A DNA stretch of 64,000 bases from assembly GCA_028283825.1 (NCBI GenBank), contig JAPWJW010000004.1, positions 190,292 to 254,291 of the forward strand. The letters run 5' to 3'. The notes under the pieces were generated by a model. That model made no database searches, was not told where the DNA came from, and was given only the letters and a program-made list of their open reading frames with translations. This document shows positions 16,624 through 25,751 of the stretch, piece after piece (positions within the stretch are counted from its first letter, which is position 1; each line of letters opens with the position of its first letter). The position numbers and the translations under genes were made by a program. The DNA comes from Azospirillaceae bacterium (lineage in GTDB: Bacteria; Pseudomonadota; Alphaproteobacteria; Azospirillales; Azospirillaceae).

Positions 16624-17910
16624 TCACACCGCCTGGAACAGGCGCTGGCCGATATACTCTCCCTTCGCTGCCCCGCCCGGGAAGGCGAACAGGCCGCCGC
16701 CGATATGGGTGACGAACTGGTTCATCATGTCGAACTTGGCCATGGTCTCGAAAATCTTGATGAAGCCGGTGCGCGGATCGCGCTGGTAACAGACGAAGAT
16801 CAGGCCGGCGTCGTATTCCATGCCCTGGTGCCAGGGTGGCCAGCGTTCGGCGGTGAAGCTGACGCCGTTGTTGTAGGAATAGGATCGCCGCAGGACCCGG
16901 GCCCCGTCATTGGTCGCCGCCGTCGCCAGCCGGACGTGGGAATTCTCGGCCAGTGCCGGATTGCCGTCGCCGTCCACGGCAGCCAGGTCGATCACCTCCG
17001 TCTCGCGTGTCTTGCCGATAGGCGCGCCGGAGTATTTGCGGCGGCCGAAGGTCTCCTCCTGGAAGGACACCTTCATGCGGTCCCAATGTTCCAGCGCCAT
17101 GCGGGTGCGGCGGAAGACGCCATAACTGCCGCCCCGCATCCAGGCCGGCCCCTCCTGCCCCACCCAGACCACCTCATCCATCGCGCGGGCGTCGCCGACG
17201 GTGGGGTTGCCGGTGCCGTCCTTGAAGCCCATCAGGTTGCGGGGCGTCTTGTCGGGGCCGAAGCCACCGATGAAGCCGACCTGGGCCCAGCGGATTTCCG
17301 CTACCTCATAGGCCAGGCGCACCAACTGGCGCACGGCGTGGAAGGCCACCTGCGTGTCGTCGGCGCAGGCCTGGACCAGCAGGTCGCCGCCGGTCAGCCC
17401 TTCCACCAGCTGGTCGCCGGTGAACTTGGGCAGGTCGACGAAAGCCGCCGGCCGCTGGGCGGCGAGGCCGAAGCGGTCCTGCCCATCCTTGACGAACAGG
17501 CCGGCGCCAAAGCCGAAGGTCACCGTCAGGCGGGCGGGCGGCAGATCCATCGCCTCGCCGCTATCGCGGCCGGGGGCGTTGATATCGGCACCCATTTCCT
17601 CCGCCGTGGCGCCCGCCGCCATGCGGGCGGCGGCATCGGTCCAGCGTTGCAGCAGGGCGACGACATCCTCACGCTTGGCCGACACGATGTCGAAGGCAAC
17701 CACATAGGTGTGGGCCTGGGCCGGGGTGATGATGCCGGCTTGGTGGGCGCCCCAGAAGGGCAACTTGTCGTCGACCGCAGGGGCCGGCTTGGCCGCCGCC
17801 ACAGCCGGGGCCGACAGGCCGGTGGCGGCGACCAGGCCGCCAGCCGCCGCCAGGAATCCCCGCCGCGTGGCGGCGGGGCTGTCCTTGGACTCGTCGTTCA
17901 CGACGCTCAT
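16624..17910 (-). CDS. DyP-type haem peroxidase, Tat-exported (EfeB-like)
   Basis: A 428-residue dye-decolourising peroxidase. A twin-arginine signal (TRRGFLAAAGG, residues 15-25) sends the folded, haem-loaded enzyme to the periplasm. The family signature GFKDGTGNP holds the distal aspartate D231; the proximal haem ligand is H325 (NSHVRLA), and the distal arginine lies in RRSYSYNNG (341-342). Size and signal match the EfeB/YcdB group, linked to haem and iron handling. ATG at 17910 overlaps the stop of the NHL gene by 4 bp (ATGA), so translation is coupled. Convergent with pyruvate kinase. Confidence 0.93.
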   Translation of the reverse strand: MSVVNDESKDSPAATRRGFLAAAGGLVAATGLSAPAVAAAKPAPAVDDKLPFWGAHQAGIITPAQAHTYVVAFDIVSAKREDVVALLQRWTDAAARMAAGATAEEMGADINAPGRDSGEAMDLPPARLTVTFGFGAGLFVKDGQDRFGLAAQRPAAFVDLPKFTGDQLVEGLTGGDLLVQACADDTQVAFHAVRQLVRLAYEVAEIRWAQVGFIGGFGPDKTPRNLMGFKDGTGNPTVGDARAMDEVVWVGQEGPAWMRGGSYGVFRRTRMALEHWDRMKVSFQEETFGRRKYSGAPIGKTRETEVIDLAAVDGDGNPALAENSHVRLATAATNDGARVLRRSYSYNNGVSFTAERWPPWHQGMEYDAGLIFVCYQRDPRTGFIKIFETMAKFDMMNQFVTHIGGGLFAFPGGAAKGEYIGQRLFQAV

Positions 17911-19070
17911 TTCGCCGTCGCCTCCATCAGGGTGTTGACGTCGTCCTCGACGTAATAAAAGCCCTTGCCATCCGGCTTCATGGCGATGCCGAACAAATCG
18001 CCGTTGCCGGGCGGTGACTGCGCCTGGTCGGAATCGATCCACTGGGCGTAGATCTGCTTGCCGGCGATGGGGTCCACCTCCACCACCTGGCCGTTGCGGC
18101 CGTTGCAGACCAGCAGGTGCCCCTCCGGCGTAGTGGCCAGGGCCAGGGGCCAGGCCAGCAGGCCGTTCTCCGTCACCAGCCGGCCCTTGCCGGCGCTGTC
18201 GGTCCGGGTCAGGGCGTCGGGGATGGCGGTGATCTGGTTGTCCATGCCGTCGGTCACGTAGAGGGAACCGTCGGGGCTGAGCGCCAGGCCGGTGGGGCCG
18301 AACAGGAAGTTGTCGCGGTCCGCCCGGTGGGAGAAACCGTCGCCCACCACCGTCTGGCTGGTCAGCGCCGGGGGCTTGCCCTCCGGGATGGTCAGTTCAA
18401 GCCGCAGCACGGTTGCCTTGTGCAGGGCCACCGGATAGCCGGTCGCCGGGTCGCGGACATCGGGCGACGGCATGTCGAAACCGGCCATGCTGATGAACAG
18501 GGTGGCGTGGTCGCCGTTGTCCACCACCGCCATGTTGCCCCAGGGGCCATTGATGGTGGGCCCGGACCAGACCGACACCACCTGGCCGTTGGCCGGATCC
18601 AGCACCAGCAGGCAGCCGTCGCCCTTGGTCTTGGTGGTGCCGTCGGTGCTGGGCGTGCTGCCCACGATCACCCAGCCGGTCTTCAGCATGGTCATGGCCG
18701 TGGTCAAGCCGATGCCGCCGGGGCATTGCGCCATATGCTGGGGCAATTGCGCGAACACGCTGGTCGTCTTGGTGACGGGGTTGTAGTCGACGATGCTGCC
18801 ACCCGTACCTTGCAGGTTCGACAAATTGTTGAAGTTGTCGACCAGCACGTCGTCCTTCTGGATGCGGCCGGCCGACACCGGCGCCACCACCACGGCGTAG
18901 GGGTTGAGGTCGCCGGCATCGGTGACGGTGGACGCCAGGGTGCGGTGCCGGCCGATGGTTTCCAGGAACCCGCGGGGGGCGTCGCCGGCCCAGGCGGTGG
19001 CGGTGGTGGCGGCCAGCAGCAGGGCGGCCGGGATCAGCGTCTTGAGGCGCATGGCATGGTCTTTTTTCAT
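17907..19070 (-). CDS. Secreted NHL-repeat beta-propeller protein
   Basis: A 387-residue protein with an N-terminal signal peptide (LIPAALLLAATTATAWAG) and no membrane anchor after it, so periplasmic. The mature part has propeller-blade repeats of NHL type, seen in FGPTGLALSPDGSLYVTDGMDNQITAI, LALATTPEGHLLVCNGRNGQVVEVDP and FGIAMKPDGKGFYYVEDDVNTL. No catalytic motif was recognised; these domains commonly bind ligands or proteins, or act as lactonase-like enzymes. It sits between the porin and the DyP peroxidase, 13 bp after the former and overlapping the latter, suggesting that all three act on one imported compound in the periplasm. Confidence 0.8.
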   Translation of the reverse strand: MKKDHAMRLKTLIPAALLLAATTATAWAGDAPRGFLETIGRHRTLASTVTDAGDLNPYAVVVAPVSAGRIQKDDVLVDNFNNLSNLQGTGGSIVDYNPVTKTTSVFAQLPQHMAQCPGGIGLTTAMTMLKTGWVIVGSTPSTDGTTKTKGDGCLLVLDPANGQVVSVWSGPTINGPWGNMAVVDNGDHATLFISMAGFDMPSPDVRDPATGYPVALHKATVLRLELTIPEGKPPALTSQTVVGDGFSHRADRDNFLFGPTGLALSPDGSLYVTDGMDNQITAIPDALTRTDSAGKGRLVTENGLLAWPLALATTPEGHLLVCNGRNGQVVEVDPIAGKQIYAQWIDSDQAQSPPGNGDLFGIAMKPDGKGFYYVEDDVNTLMEATAK

Positions 19071-19083
19071 GGATGGTTTCCCC

Positions 19084-20583
19084 CTAGAACAGGATGTTGG
19101 TCCGCAGGCCCAGCACGACCTCGTTGCCGATCCGCTGGTTGGGGGAATTGGGATCGGCGACGCCGCCCCCGGGGTTGAAGACGTATTGGATGTCCGGCTG
19201 CAACTGCCACCAGGGCCTGACCTGGTACTGGTAGGTCACCTCCACGAAGGTTTCCGTGTGGCGTACTGGGGTATAGGTGCCGTCATAGAGATACTGGTCG
19301 CGGTCCAGGGCGGCCGCCTGCTGGCTGACGTGGGTGTGGCCCACGCCAATGCCCAGCGTGTCCGTGTTGCGGTAGGGCAAGGGCTGGTGCAGGACGATGC
19401 CCGCGTTCAGGGAGAAGTCGATCAGGTTGCGGTCGCTCTGCGGCGTGCCCATGATGCGGCCGAAGACGCTGAGGTTGCGGTTGTTGTCATGGCTGTCGAC
19501 CCACACCATCTGGTCGGCCACGGCGTACAGCGCGAAGTCGCCATGGTGCTGGCGGGCGTTGCCGCTGCTGGCCGGATCCGCCAGGGACAGGCCGATGTCG
19601 TCATAGCGCAGATCGTCGAAATTCTCGGCGTCGTACCACACGCCCAGCTTATAGGTGCGGGCCAGCGGCGGGGTCTCATCGGGATAAACCACGCTGCCCA
19701 GGGCCGGGTAGGTGTACTGCACCTCGGCGATGGCCAGCTTGCCGCCATGGATGGGGAAGCTGGTGCCCGACGGGTTCAGCTGTTGCGGGTCGCCATTGTT
19801 GCTGGGCGCCGGGCTGCCGTTGAAGACACCGGCCAGGAAGGTCAGGTTGTCGGTGGGGCGCGCCCGGACGCGCACGCCCAGCGCCGACAGGGGATAGGCG
19901 GGGCCGCCGCCCGGCATGTCGGCCGAGGGCACCATGGGCCAGCCGAACATGGTGTTCACGAACAGCAGGGCGTTCTGGCTGACCATGAATTCCTGGTCCA
20001 GGCTCTGCTGTCCGATCTTCACGTCCAGCCGATCCTCTTCCAGGAATTTCTGCTGGTACCACAGTTCCCATAGACGCACGGAGCGGTCGGATTCGATGCC
20101 GCTGGCCGTCTGCAGGGTTTGCAGATTGTCGGTGCTGAGGTTGCGGCCGTGGAGGTAGAGGGCGCTGGCGTTGAAGGTGCCGCCGTACAGGCCGAACGCG
20201 CGGTTGGTGTCCATCTGCAGGGTCGCCGTGGTCAGCCCGTCATACTCGAAACCCTTGCGGCTGCCGCCGGTCACGTTGCCCAGGACCTCACTGGTCTCCT
20301 GGATGCCCAGCGACATGCCGTAACGGCTGAGGAAGGTGCGCAGACCCCACATGTCACCCAGCATGTAGTTGCTGCGCCCCAGCGTCTGGACGAAGGCGAA
20401 AGGGCCGCCGTCGGTCTGGCCGTTCTGGTAGGCGTCGGGATCCACCGGAATGACCATGGGCGGGGGTGCCGCCAGTGCGGCGCCGGCCAGCGTCGTCATC
20501 CAGGCGCCCACCGCCGTGCTGAAGGCATACGCCACCCTTCGGCGCCGGCAGGCCCGGCCGCGCCGCTTTGCATCCTTGTCCAT
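19084..20583 (-). CDS. OprB-family carbohydrate-selective porin
   Basis: A 499-residue outer-membrane barrel. The signal peptide is basic and ends TLAGAALAAPPP. The mature part shows the OprB pattern: LGDMWGLRTFLSRYGMSLGIQETSEVLGN near the start, FNASALYLHGRNLS, many alternating barrel strands, and a C-terminal strand GNEVVLGLRTNILF ending in phenylalanine. OprB porins pass sugars, but the operon (with NHL propeller and peroxidase) and the Fur-like box upstream suggest another substrate here. ATG at 20583 follows AGGGAACCTCAC. First gene of the three-gene operon. Confidence 0.9.
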   Translation of the reverse strand: MDKDAKRRGRACRRRRVAYAFSTAVGAWMTTLAGAALAAPPPMVIPVDPDAYQNGQTDGGPFAFVQTLGRSNYMLGDMWGLRTFLSRYGMSLGIQETSEVLGNVTGGSRKGFEYDGLTTATLQMDTNRAFGLYGGTFNASALYLHGRNLSTDNLQTLQTASGIESDRSVRLWELWYQQKFLEEDRLDVKIGQQSLDQEFMVSQNALLFVNTMFGWPMVPSADMPGGGPAYPLSALGVRVRARPTDNLTFLAGVFNGSPAPSNNGDPQQLNPSGTSFPIHGGKLAIAEVQYTYPALGSVVYPDETPPLARTYKLGVWYDAENFDDLRYDDIGLSLADPASSGNARQHHGDFALYAVADQMVWVDSHDNNRNLSVFGRIMGTPQSDRNLIDFSLNAGIVLHQPLPYRNTDTLGIGVGHTHVSQQAAALDRDQYLYDGTYTPVRHTETFVEVTYQYQVRPWWQLQPDIQYVFNPGGGVADPNSPNQRIGNEVVLGLRTNILF

Positions 20584-20611
20584 GTGAGGTTCCCTAATCT
20601 TTCTTAGTACG

Positions 20612-20630
20612 AATGACAGTCGTTCTCATT
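20612..20630 (-). promoter_or_regulatory. Fur-like box before the porin operon
   Basis: AATGAGAACGACTGTCATT on the minus strand matches the Fur-type pattern AATGAGAATGATTCTCATT at 15 of 19 positions and is 29 bp from the porin start. It would allow iron-dependent repression of the OprB-NHL-DyP operon. Alphaproteobacterial iron regulation often uses RirA or Irr instead, so this is a suggestion. Confidence 0.5.
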
Positions 20631-20894
20631 TGCGATTAGGGTTAGTCGCCGGCGGCAGGGCCGTCAATGGCAGGAACAAGTCACAGACTGCGGCGTAATG
20701 TCGCCATTACTGTCATATAATTAACAAATACTTTATAATCAAAATCGCAAACATGATTTGCCGCGCAATCATTCACCGTGATCACTTGGAATCGCGCGAC
20801 GAGTCTTTCATGGGGTGTTGGGGGAACCGGCCGCGATGGTGGGGAGTTTCCTGGGGTCGACACCCCTTCCCCCTGCGCAAGGAAGACCATCCCG
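20631..20894. promoter_or_regulatory. Intergenic region before ku
   Basis: With the Fur-like site, this forms the 311-bp gap between the divergent porin and ku genes. TAATG-TCGC-CATTA (about 20697-20710) is a short dyad. TATAAT at 20734-20739 on the plus strand is a consensus -10 with no good -35; it would give ku a leader of about 150 nt. No gene seen. Confidence 0.4.
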
Positions 20895-21701
20895 ATGGCG
20901 CCGCGTTCCTTCTGGAAAGGCTATCTCAAGCTGTCGCTGGTCACCTGCCAGGTGGCCATGGTGCCGGCCACGTCGGAGAACGGGAAGGTCCGCTTCCACA
21001 CCCTGAACCGCGCCACTGGCAACCGGGTGGTCAGCCGTTACGTCGATGCCGTCACCGGCAAACCGGTGGATGAGGATGACGAGGCCAAGGGTTATCCAAG
21101 GGGCGAAGACGATTACCTGATCCTGGAGGATGACGAACTGGACGCGGTGGCGCTGGAAAGCACCCGCACCATCGATATCGAGATGTTCGTGCCACACGAT
21201 GCGGTGGAATGGATCTGGTACGACACACCCCACTACCTGACCCCCGCCGACAAGGTGGGGGCGGAGGCGTTCAGCGTCATCCGCGACGCCATGGCGGCCA
21301 CGGGCAAGGTCGGTATTTCCCGCCTGGTGATGTACCGGCGGGAACGGGCGGTGATGCTGGAACCCCATGGGGCGGGCATCGTCGTCTGGACGTTGCGCTA
21401 TGGCGATGAGGTGCGTGATCCCGCCGGCTACTTCGGCGGCATCGGCGAAGAGAAGCCGGAGGGCAAGCTGCTGTCGCTGGTGAAGACCCTGATCGAGGAA
21501 CGCACCACCGGGTGGGATCCGGCCATGGTGACGGACCCTGTGCAGGACCGGTTGCTGGACATCATCGCCGCCAAGAAGAAGGGCCGCAAACGGCCGGCCA
21601 AGGCCAAGGTGGCCAAAGCGGATGAGGCGCCCAGCAACGTCATCAACATCATGGACGCCCTGAAGAAAAGCCTGGCCGCCGAGAAGTCGCGTCAGCTGTA
21701 G
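20895..21701 (+). CDS. ku: Ku protein (non-homologous end joining), copy 1
   Basis: A 268-residue prokaryotic Ku that forms a ring on DNA ends and recruits LigD. MAPRSFWKGYLKLSLVTCQVAM is the standard Ku N-terminus, and RFHTLNRATGNRV, PHYLTPADKVGAEAF and ISRLVMYRRERAVMLEPHG are family segments. A lysine-rich tail (AAKKKGRKRPAKAKVAK) may contact DNA or LigD. The start at 20895 is set by the conserved N-terminus; the frame is open for 39 codons upstream. Convergent with the GST gene (10-bp overlap). A second Ku gene lies 3 kb away. Confidence 0.95.
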   Translation: MAPRSFWKGYLKLSLVTCQVAMVPATSENGKVRFHTLNRATGNRVVSRYVDAVTGKPVDEDDEAKGYPRGEDDYLILEDDELDAVALESTRTIDIEMFVPHDAVEWIWYDTPHYLTPADKVGAEAFSVIRDAMAATGKVGISRLVMYRRERAVMLEPHGAGIVVWTLRYGDEVRDPAGYFGGIGEEKPEGKLLSLVKTLIEERTTGWDPAMVTDPVQDRLLDIIAAKKKGRKRPAKAKVAKADEAPSNVINIMDALKKSLAAEKSRQL

Positions 21702-22318
21702 GGCACGGCCTTGAATTCCGGCAGCGCTTCCGCCAGCCGCGACAGGCCGGCCAGGGCGGGGTGGTCCTCAGGACTGACCAGGTCGGCCACTATGTCCTGG
21801 GTGAAGTACCAGGCGACGGCGGCGGTGATGCCGGCCTGCGACGGCCGGCCGGGCCCGACCCACAAGGCGGCCTCCCCCGCTTCCGTTTCCAGTTCAGCTT
21901 CCAGCAGGCGATAGGCGGTCACCCCCTGGGCGCGCACCCGGTCGATCCAGGGCTGGTGGCGCCGTTCCTCCGGCCGCAGGTTCAGTTCATACATCACCTG
22001 CACCGTCTTCTCACACGCGGCGAGCGCCAGGCCGATGATGCGCTGGCCACGCAAGTAAGCGGCGGGATTGGTGGGCGTCAGGCGCCTGTCGGCCGGCACC
22101 AGGCGTTCCAGGTAGTCCAGGATCAGGGTGCTGTCCATCAGCACCGTGCCGTCGTCCAGCACCAGGGTGGGCGCCTTGACCACCGGGTTGATGGCGGCGA
22201 AGGCATCGTAATGCCGGAAGACGGACACCTGCTCATGGGTATAGGGCAGGCCCATCGCCGTCAGGGAGATGGCCACGCGGCGCGCATAGGGGGAGTCCGA
22301 CATTCCGATGAGGCGCAT
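21692..22318 (-). CDS. Glutathione S-transferase family protein
   Basis: A 208-residue GST. The N-terminal thioredoxin-like domain begins MRLIGMSDSPYARRVAISL, with the glutathione-contact segment VKAPTLVLDDGTVLMDSTLILDYLE (cis-Pro and SNAIL-like region). An all-helical C-terminal domain follows (ITAAVAWYFTQD). ATG at 22318 follows AAGGAACCGCCCC. It is 61 bp downstream of ligD on the same strand and may share its transcript, although a link to repair is not obvious. Confidence 0.9.
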   Translation of the reverse strand: MRLIGMSDSPYARRVAISLTAMGLPYTHEQVSVFRHYDAFAAINPVVKAPTLVLDDGTVLMDSTLILDYLERLVPADRRLTPTNPAAYLRGQRIIGLALAACEKTVQVMYELNLRPEERRHQPWIDRVRAQGVTAYRLLEAELETEAGEAALWVGPGRPSQAGITAAVAWYFTQDIVADLVSPEDHPALAGLSRLAEALPEFKAVPYS

Positions 22319-22379
22319 GGGGCGGTTCCTTGGTTCCAGTGTACCGCCATTCTGCCCGTACCGCCGTGGGTTGCAAGGA

Positions 22380-24890
22380 TCACCGCTTGCCGCGCGCAAC
22401 GCCCTTGTCCGCCAGCGGGCGGGCCGCCGCGCGAAAATCGGCCCAGGGGTCGGCCGCCAGGCTGTCCAGCCGGTTGGGCGCCGTCGCCACGGTGAAGAAA
22501 TTGGGCCCGATGGCCGGTCCCAACTCATCCCACGCCAGGGGCATGGCGACGGGGGCGCCCGGCCGCGCCCGGGTGGAATAGGGTGCCACCGCCATGGCGC
22601 CGCGCTGGTTGCGCAAATAGTCCACCAGGATGCGGCCATGCCGCTTGGACTTGGTGATGGTGGCGACGAAGCGGTCCGGGCTGTCGGCGGCCATGGCCGC
22701 CGCGATCCCCTTGGTGAAGGCTTTCGCCGCCGCCCAATCCGCCTTGGGCTTCAAGGGAGCCACCACGTGCAGGCCCTTGCCGCCGCTGGTCTTGACGAAG
22801 GCGGCCAGGCCCGCCGCCTCCAGCCTGTCCTTCGCCTCGCGCGCCGCTTCGATCACCGTTTCCCAGGCCACACCGTCGCCGGGGTCCAGATCCAGGGTTA
22901 TGGTGTCGGGCCGTTCCCAATCGGCCAGGGCGCAGCCCCAGGGGTGGATCTCCAGCACGGCCGCCTGCACCAGGCCGATCAGCCCGTCCAGATCGTTGAT
23001 GGCGATCAGCGCGCCTTCGTCCGCTGCCGCCGGATCCGGCACCTGGACGATGGCACGGTTCAGGCCCTTCCAGGCGTGCTTCTGGAAAAACATCTCCCCC
23101 GCCACCCCAGTCGGACAGCGCAGCAGGGCCAGCGGCCGGCCGACGATGTGGGGGGCGATGAAACGCCAGACCCGGGCGTAATAATCCGCCAGGCCTTCCT
23201 TGGTGACGCCGGCATCGGGCCAATACAGCCGGTCGGGATGGGTCAGCTTGACGGTGGTGGACGGCATGGCGGGCTTTCGGGCGGGTGCCCCGGCCGGGGC
23301 CTTGGCGGGCGCCTCGCGCTTCACGTCGCGGGGATCCTTGTCCTCGCGCAGGCCACGGAAGGCGGCATGGCGGATGTTGCCATCGCCGGTCCAACTGCGG
23401 AAGTCCACTTCCGCCACCAGATCCGGCTTCACATAGCGCACCTGGCGCCGTTCCTCCGCCGTCAGCGCGTCATCGAACGGGCTGGCCGACACGCGCATGG
23501 CATCCAGCCGGCGGAACAGATCCTCCGCCACCGCGGCGCTGTAGCCGGTGCCGACGCGCCCGACATGCATCAGCGCGTCACCGTCATAGACACCCAGGAC
23601 CAGGGACCCGATGGCGCGGCGCGCGGTGGTGGAGGGCACATACCCCGCCACCACGAATTCCTGGCGGTTGCCGCACTTGGACTTCACCCAGCCCTTGCCC
23701 CGGCCTGGGCGATAGGCGGCATCGCGCACCTTGGAGACGATGCCCTCCAGGCTCAGGCGGCAAGCGTGGCGCAGCACCAGGCCGCCGGCCTCATCGAAAT
23801 GTTCGCTGTAGTGCAGGATGCCGCCGTCCCCCTCTTCCGCCATCAGGTCGCGTAACGCGCCTTTCCGCTCCTCCAGCCCCAAGCCCGTCAAATCCCGGCC
23901 GTCCAGGTGCAGCAGGTCGAAGGCGTAGAAGGCGAAACGGTCGTTCCGTCCCGCGCTGAGGTCGGCTTGCAGGGCGGAGAAGTCGGTGGTGCCGGCCGCC
24001 GTTTCCACCACCAGTTCGCCGTCGATCAGCGCCGTCCTGGCCGGCAGGGCCTTCAGGGCGTCGGGCACCAATCGGCCGAACTTGCGGGTCCAGTCCAGCC
24101 CGGTACGGGTCAGCAGTGTGACCCGGCCGCCGTCGATGCGCGCCTGCAAGCGATAGCCGTCGAACTTGATCTCATGGACCCAGCGGTCGCCCGTGGGGGG
24201 CTTGGCCACCAGCGTGGCCAGGGCGGGTTCCACGAAGTCCGGCAGGACGCCGGCCTTGGCACCCTTCCCATGCGGTTTGTCTTCAGCTTTGCTGATCTTC
24301 CCGGTCTTGGACGACCAGCCCGGCGCCTCCCCCGCCACATCGGCGATCTGGCGCCCGGTTTTCACCGATTCCGGCCGGTCCTTCAGGATGTCGCTGTCGT
24401 CGGGCGTGCGCGCCGCCGCATCCTCCCCCTTGATCAGCAGCCAATTCTCGCGTTTCTCGCCCGGCCGGCCGTGCATGCGCACCAGATGCCAGTGACCGCC
24501 CAGCTTTTCCCCATGCAGTTCGAAATCCAGGTGGCCCTTGGCGTACCCCTTGGCGGCGTCGCCGATGGGTGTCCATTCCCCCCGGTCCCAGACGATGACG
24601 GTGCCGCCGCCATACTCGCCCTGCGGGATGGTGCCTTCGAAGTCGCCATAGTCCAGCGGGTGGTCCTCGACATGCACGGCCAGGCGCTTTTCGCCCGGCA
24701 CCAGGCTGGGGCCCCGCGTCACCGCCCAGCTTTTCAGCACGCCGTCCATCTCCAGCCGGAAATCGTAATGCAGGCGGCGGGCGTTGTGCTTCTGGATGAC
24801 GAAGCTGTGCCCCGCCTTGCGACCCTTGCGGCCCCTTGGTTCCGGCGTGGCCTTGAAGTCGCGCTTCTGGTGATAGGTCTCAAGCGCCAT
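22380..24890 (-). CDS. ligD: Multifunctional DNA ligase D (phosphoesterase-ligase-polymerase)
   Basis: The NHEJ end-processing and sealing enzyme, 836 residues. Residues 1-160 are the 3'-phosphoesterase (FVIQKHNARRLHYDFRLEMDG, HVEDHPLDYGDFEG). A linker leads to the ATP-dependent ligase at about 215-515, with the adenylated lysine K242 in EIKFDGYR, and EGIVSK and WVKSK motifs. Residues 545-836 are the primase-polymerase (LTHPDRLYWPDAGVTK), with metal aspartates D667 and D669 in LDLDPGDG and the TSGGKGLHV nucleotide motif. Order and length match rhizobial/pseudomonad LigD. It starts 4 bp after the stop of the second Ku gene, so the two are co-expressed. Confidence 0.97.
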   Translation of the reverse strand: MALETYHQKRDFKATPEPRGRKGRKAGHSFVIQKHNARRLHYDFRLEMDGVLKSWAVTRGPSLVPGEKRLAVHVEDHPLDYGDFEGTIPQGEYGGGTVIVWDRGEWTPIGDAAKGYAKGHLDFELHGEKLGGHWHLVRMHGRPGEKRENWLLIKGEDAAARTPDDSDILKDRPESVKTGRQIADVAGEAPGWSSKTGKISKAEDKPHGKGAKAGVLPDFVEPALATLVAKPPTGDRWVHEIKFDGYRLQARIDGGRVTLLTRTGLDWTRKFGRLVPDALKALPARTALIDGELVVETAAGTTDFSALQADLSAGRNDRFAFYAFDLLHLDGRDLTGLGLEERKGALRDLMAEEGDGGILHYSEHFDEAGGLVLRHACRLSLEGIVSKVRDAAYRPGRGKGWVKSKCGNRQEFVVAGYVPSTTARRAIGSLVLGVYDGDALMHVGRVGTGYSAAVAEDLFRRLDAMRVSASPFDDALTAEERRQVRYVKPDLVAEVDFRSWTGDGNIRHAAFRGLREDKDPRDVKREAPAKAPAGAPARKPAMPSTTVKLTHPDRLYWPDAGVTKEGLADYYARVWRFIAPHIVGRPLALLRCPTGVAGEMFFQKHAWKGLNRAIVQVPDPAAADEGALIAINDLDGLIGLVQAAVLEIHPWGCALADWERPDTITLDLDPGDGVAWETVIEAAREAKDRLEAAGLAAFVKTSGGKGLHVVAPLKPKADWAAAKAFTKGIAAAMAADSPDRFVATITKSKRHGRILVDYLRNQRGAMAVAPYSTRARPGAPVAMPLAWDELGPAIGPNFFTVATAPNRLDSLAADPWADFRAAARPLADKGVARGKR

Positions 24891-24894
24891 GGGC

Positions 24895-25725
24895 TCAGCC
24901 CGCTTTCCGCGTGGGTGCTACCGCCTTGCGGGGCTTGGCCTTGGATGCCCGGCCCAGCCCGGCGCTTTCGCGCAGGGCCGCCATCAGGTCGGTGGTCTTC
25001 TTCGGCGGGGCGCGCTTGCGGGTTGGCGGGGCCTTACCCTCCAGCTTGGCCTTCACCAGGTCGGCCAGCGCCGCCTCATAGCGGTCGTCGAAGTCCCTCG
25101 GGTCGAACGTGCCCTTCTTGGTGGCGATGATGTGCTTGGCCAGATCCAGCATCTCGCCCTTGATCTTCAAATCGTCGATGTCGCCGAACGCCTCCTGGGC
25201 CGACCGCACCTCATAATCGAAGTTCAGGGTGGTGGCGATCAGGCCGGGCCCGTGGGGGCGGATCAGGACGGTGCGCACGCGGCGGAACAGCACGGTGCTG
25301 GCCAGGGCAGCCACCTTCTTCAGGCGCATGCCCTCGCGGATCAGGGCGAAGGCCTCATCGGCATGGCGGTCGGCGGGGGTCAGGTAATAGGGCTTGTCGA
25401 AATACAGATCGTCGATGTCACCGCAGGGGATGAAGGCGGATATCTCCAGCGTCTTGTCGCTGTCGGGCAGGGCCGCCGCCACCTCTTCCGGTTCCAGGAC
25501 GACATAGTCGCCCTGCCCCACCTCATACCCCTTCACCTGGTCGTCCCGTTCCACCAGGCGGCCGGTGTCGCTGTCCACGAACTGGCGGTGCACCCGGTGG
25601 CCGGTCGCCCGGTTGACGGTGTGGAAGGCGATGCGCTCACTGGCCGAGGCGGCGGTGTGCAACGCCACCGGGCAGGTCACCTCACCCACCTTCAGGAACC
25701 CCTTCCAATTCGCCCTGGGTGCCAC
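24895..25725 (-). CDS. ku: Ku protein (non-homologous end joining), copy 2
   Basis: A 276-residue Ku homologue. The GTG start at 25725 follows AGGAGGACGGCGGC. MAPRANWKGFLKVGEVTCPVAL, AFHTVNRATGHRVHRQFVD, PYYLTPADRHADEAFALI and RTVLIRPHGPGL are family segments. The C-terminus is Lys/Arg-rich (APPTRKRAPPKKTTDLMAAL, SKAKPRKAVAPTRKAG). It is clearly diverged from copy 1. Having two Ku genes allows homodimers or heterodimers; in Sinorhizobium, several Ku genes serve different growth states. Operon with ligD; divergent from the metallopeptidase gene. Confidence 0.95.
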   Translation of the reverse strand: MAPRANWKGFLKVGEVTCPVALHTAASASERIAFHTVNRATGHRVHRQFVDSDTGRLVERDDQVKGYEVGQGDYVVLEPEEVAAALPDSDKTLEISAFIPCGDIDDLYFDKPYYLTPADRHADEAFALIREGMRLKKVAALASTVLFRRVRTVLIRPHGPGLIATTLNFDYEVRSAQEAFGDIDDLKIKGEMLDLAKHIIATKKGTFDPRDFDDRYEAALADLVKAKLEGKAPPTRKRAPPKKTTDLMAALRESAGLGRASKAKPRKAVAPTRKAG

Positions 25726-25751
25726 GCCGCCGTCCTCCTATCCTGGAACAG

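Noticed and set aside
22308-23855. Open frame of 515 codons antisense to ligD
   Set aside because: Its translation is rich in Gly, Arg, His and Gln with no domain, as expected from the opposite strand of a GC-rich gene; LigD on the other strand is fully conserved.
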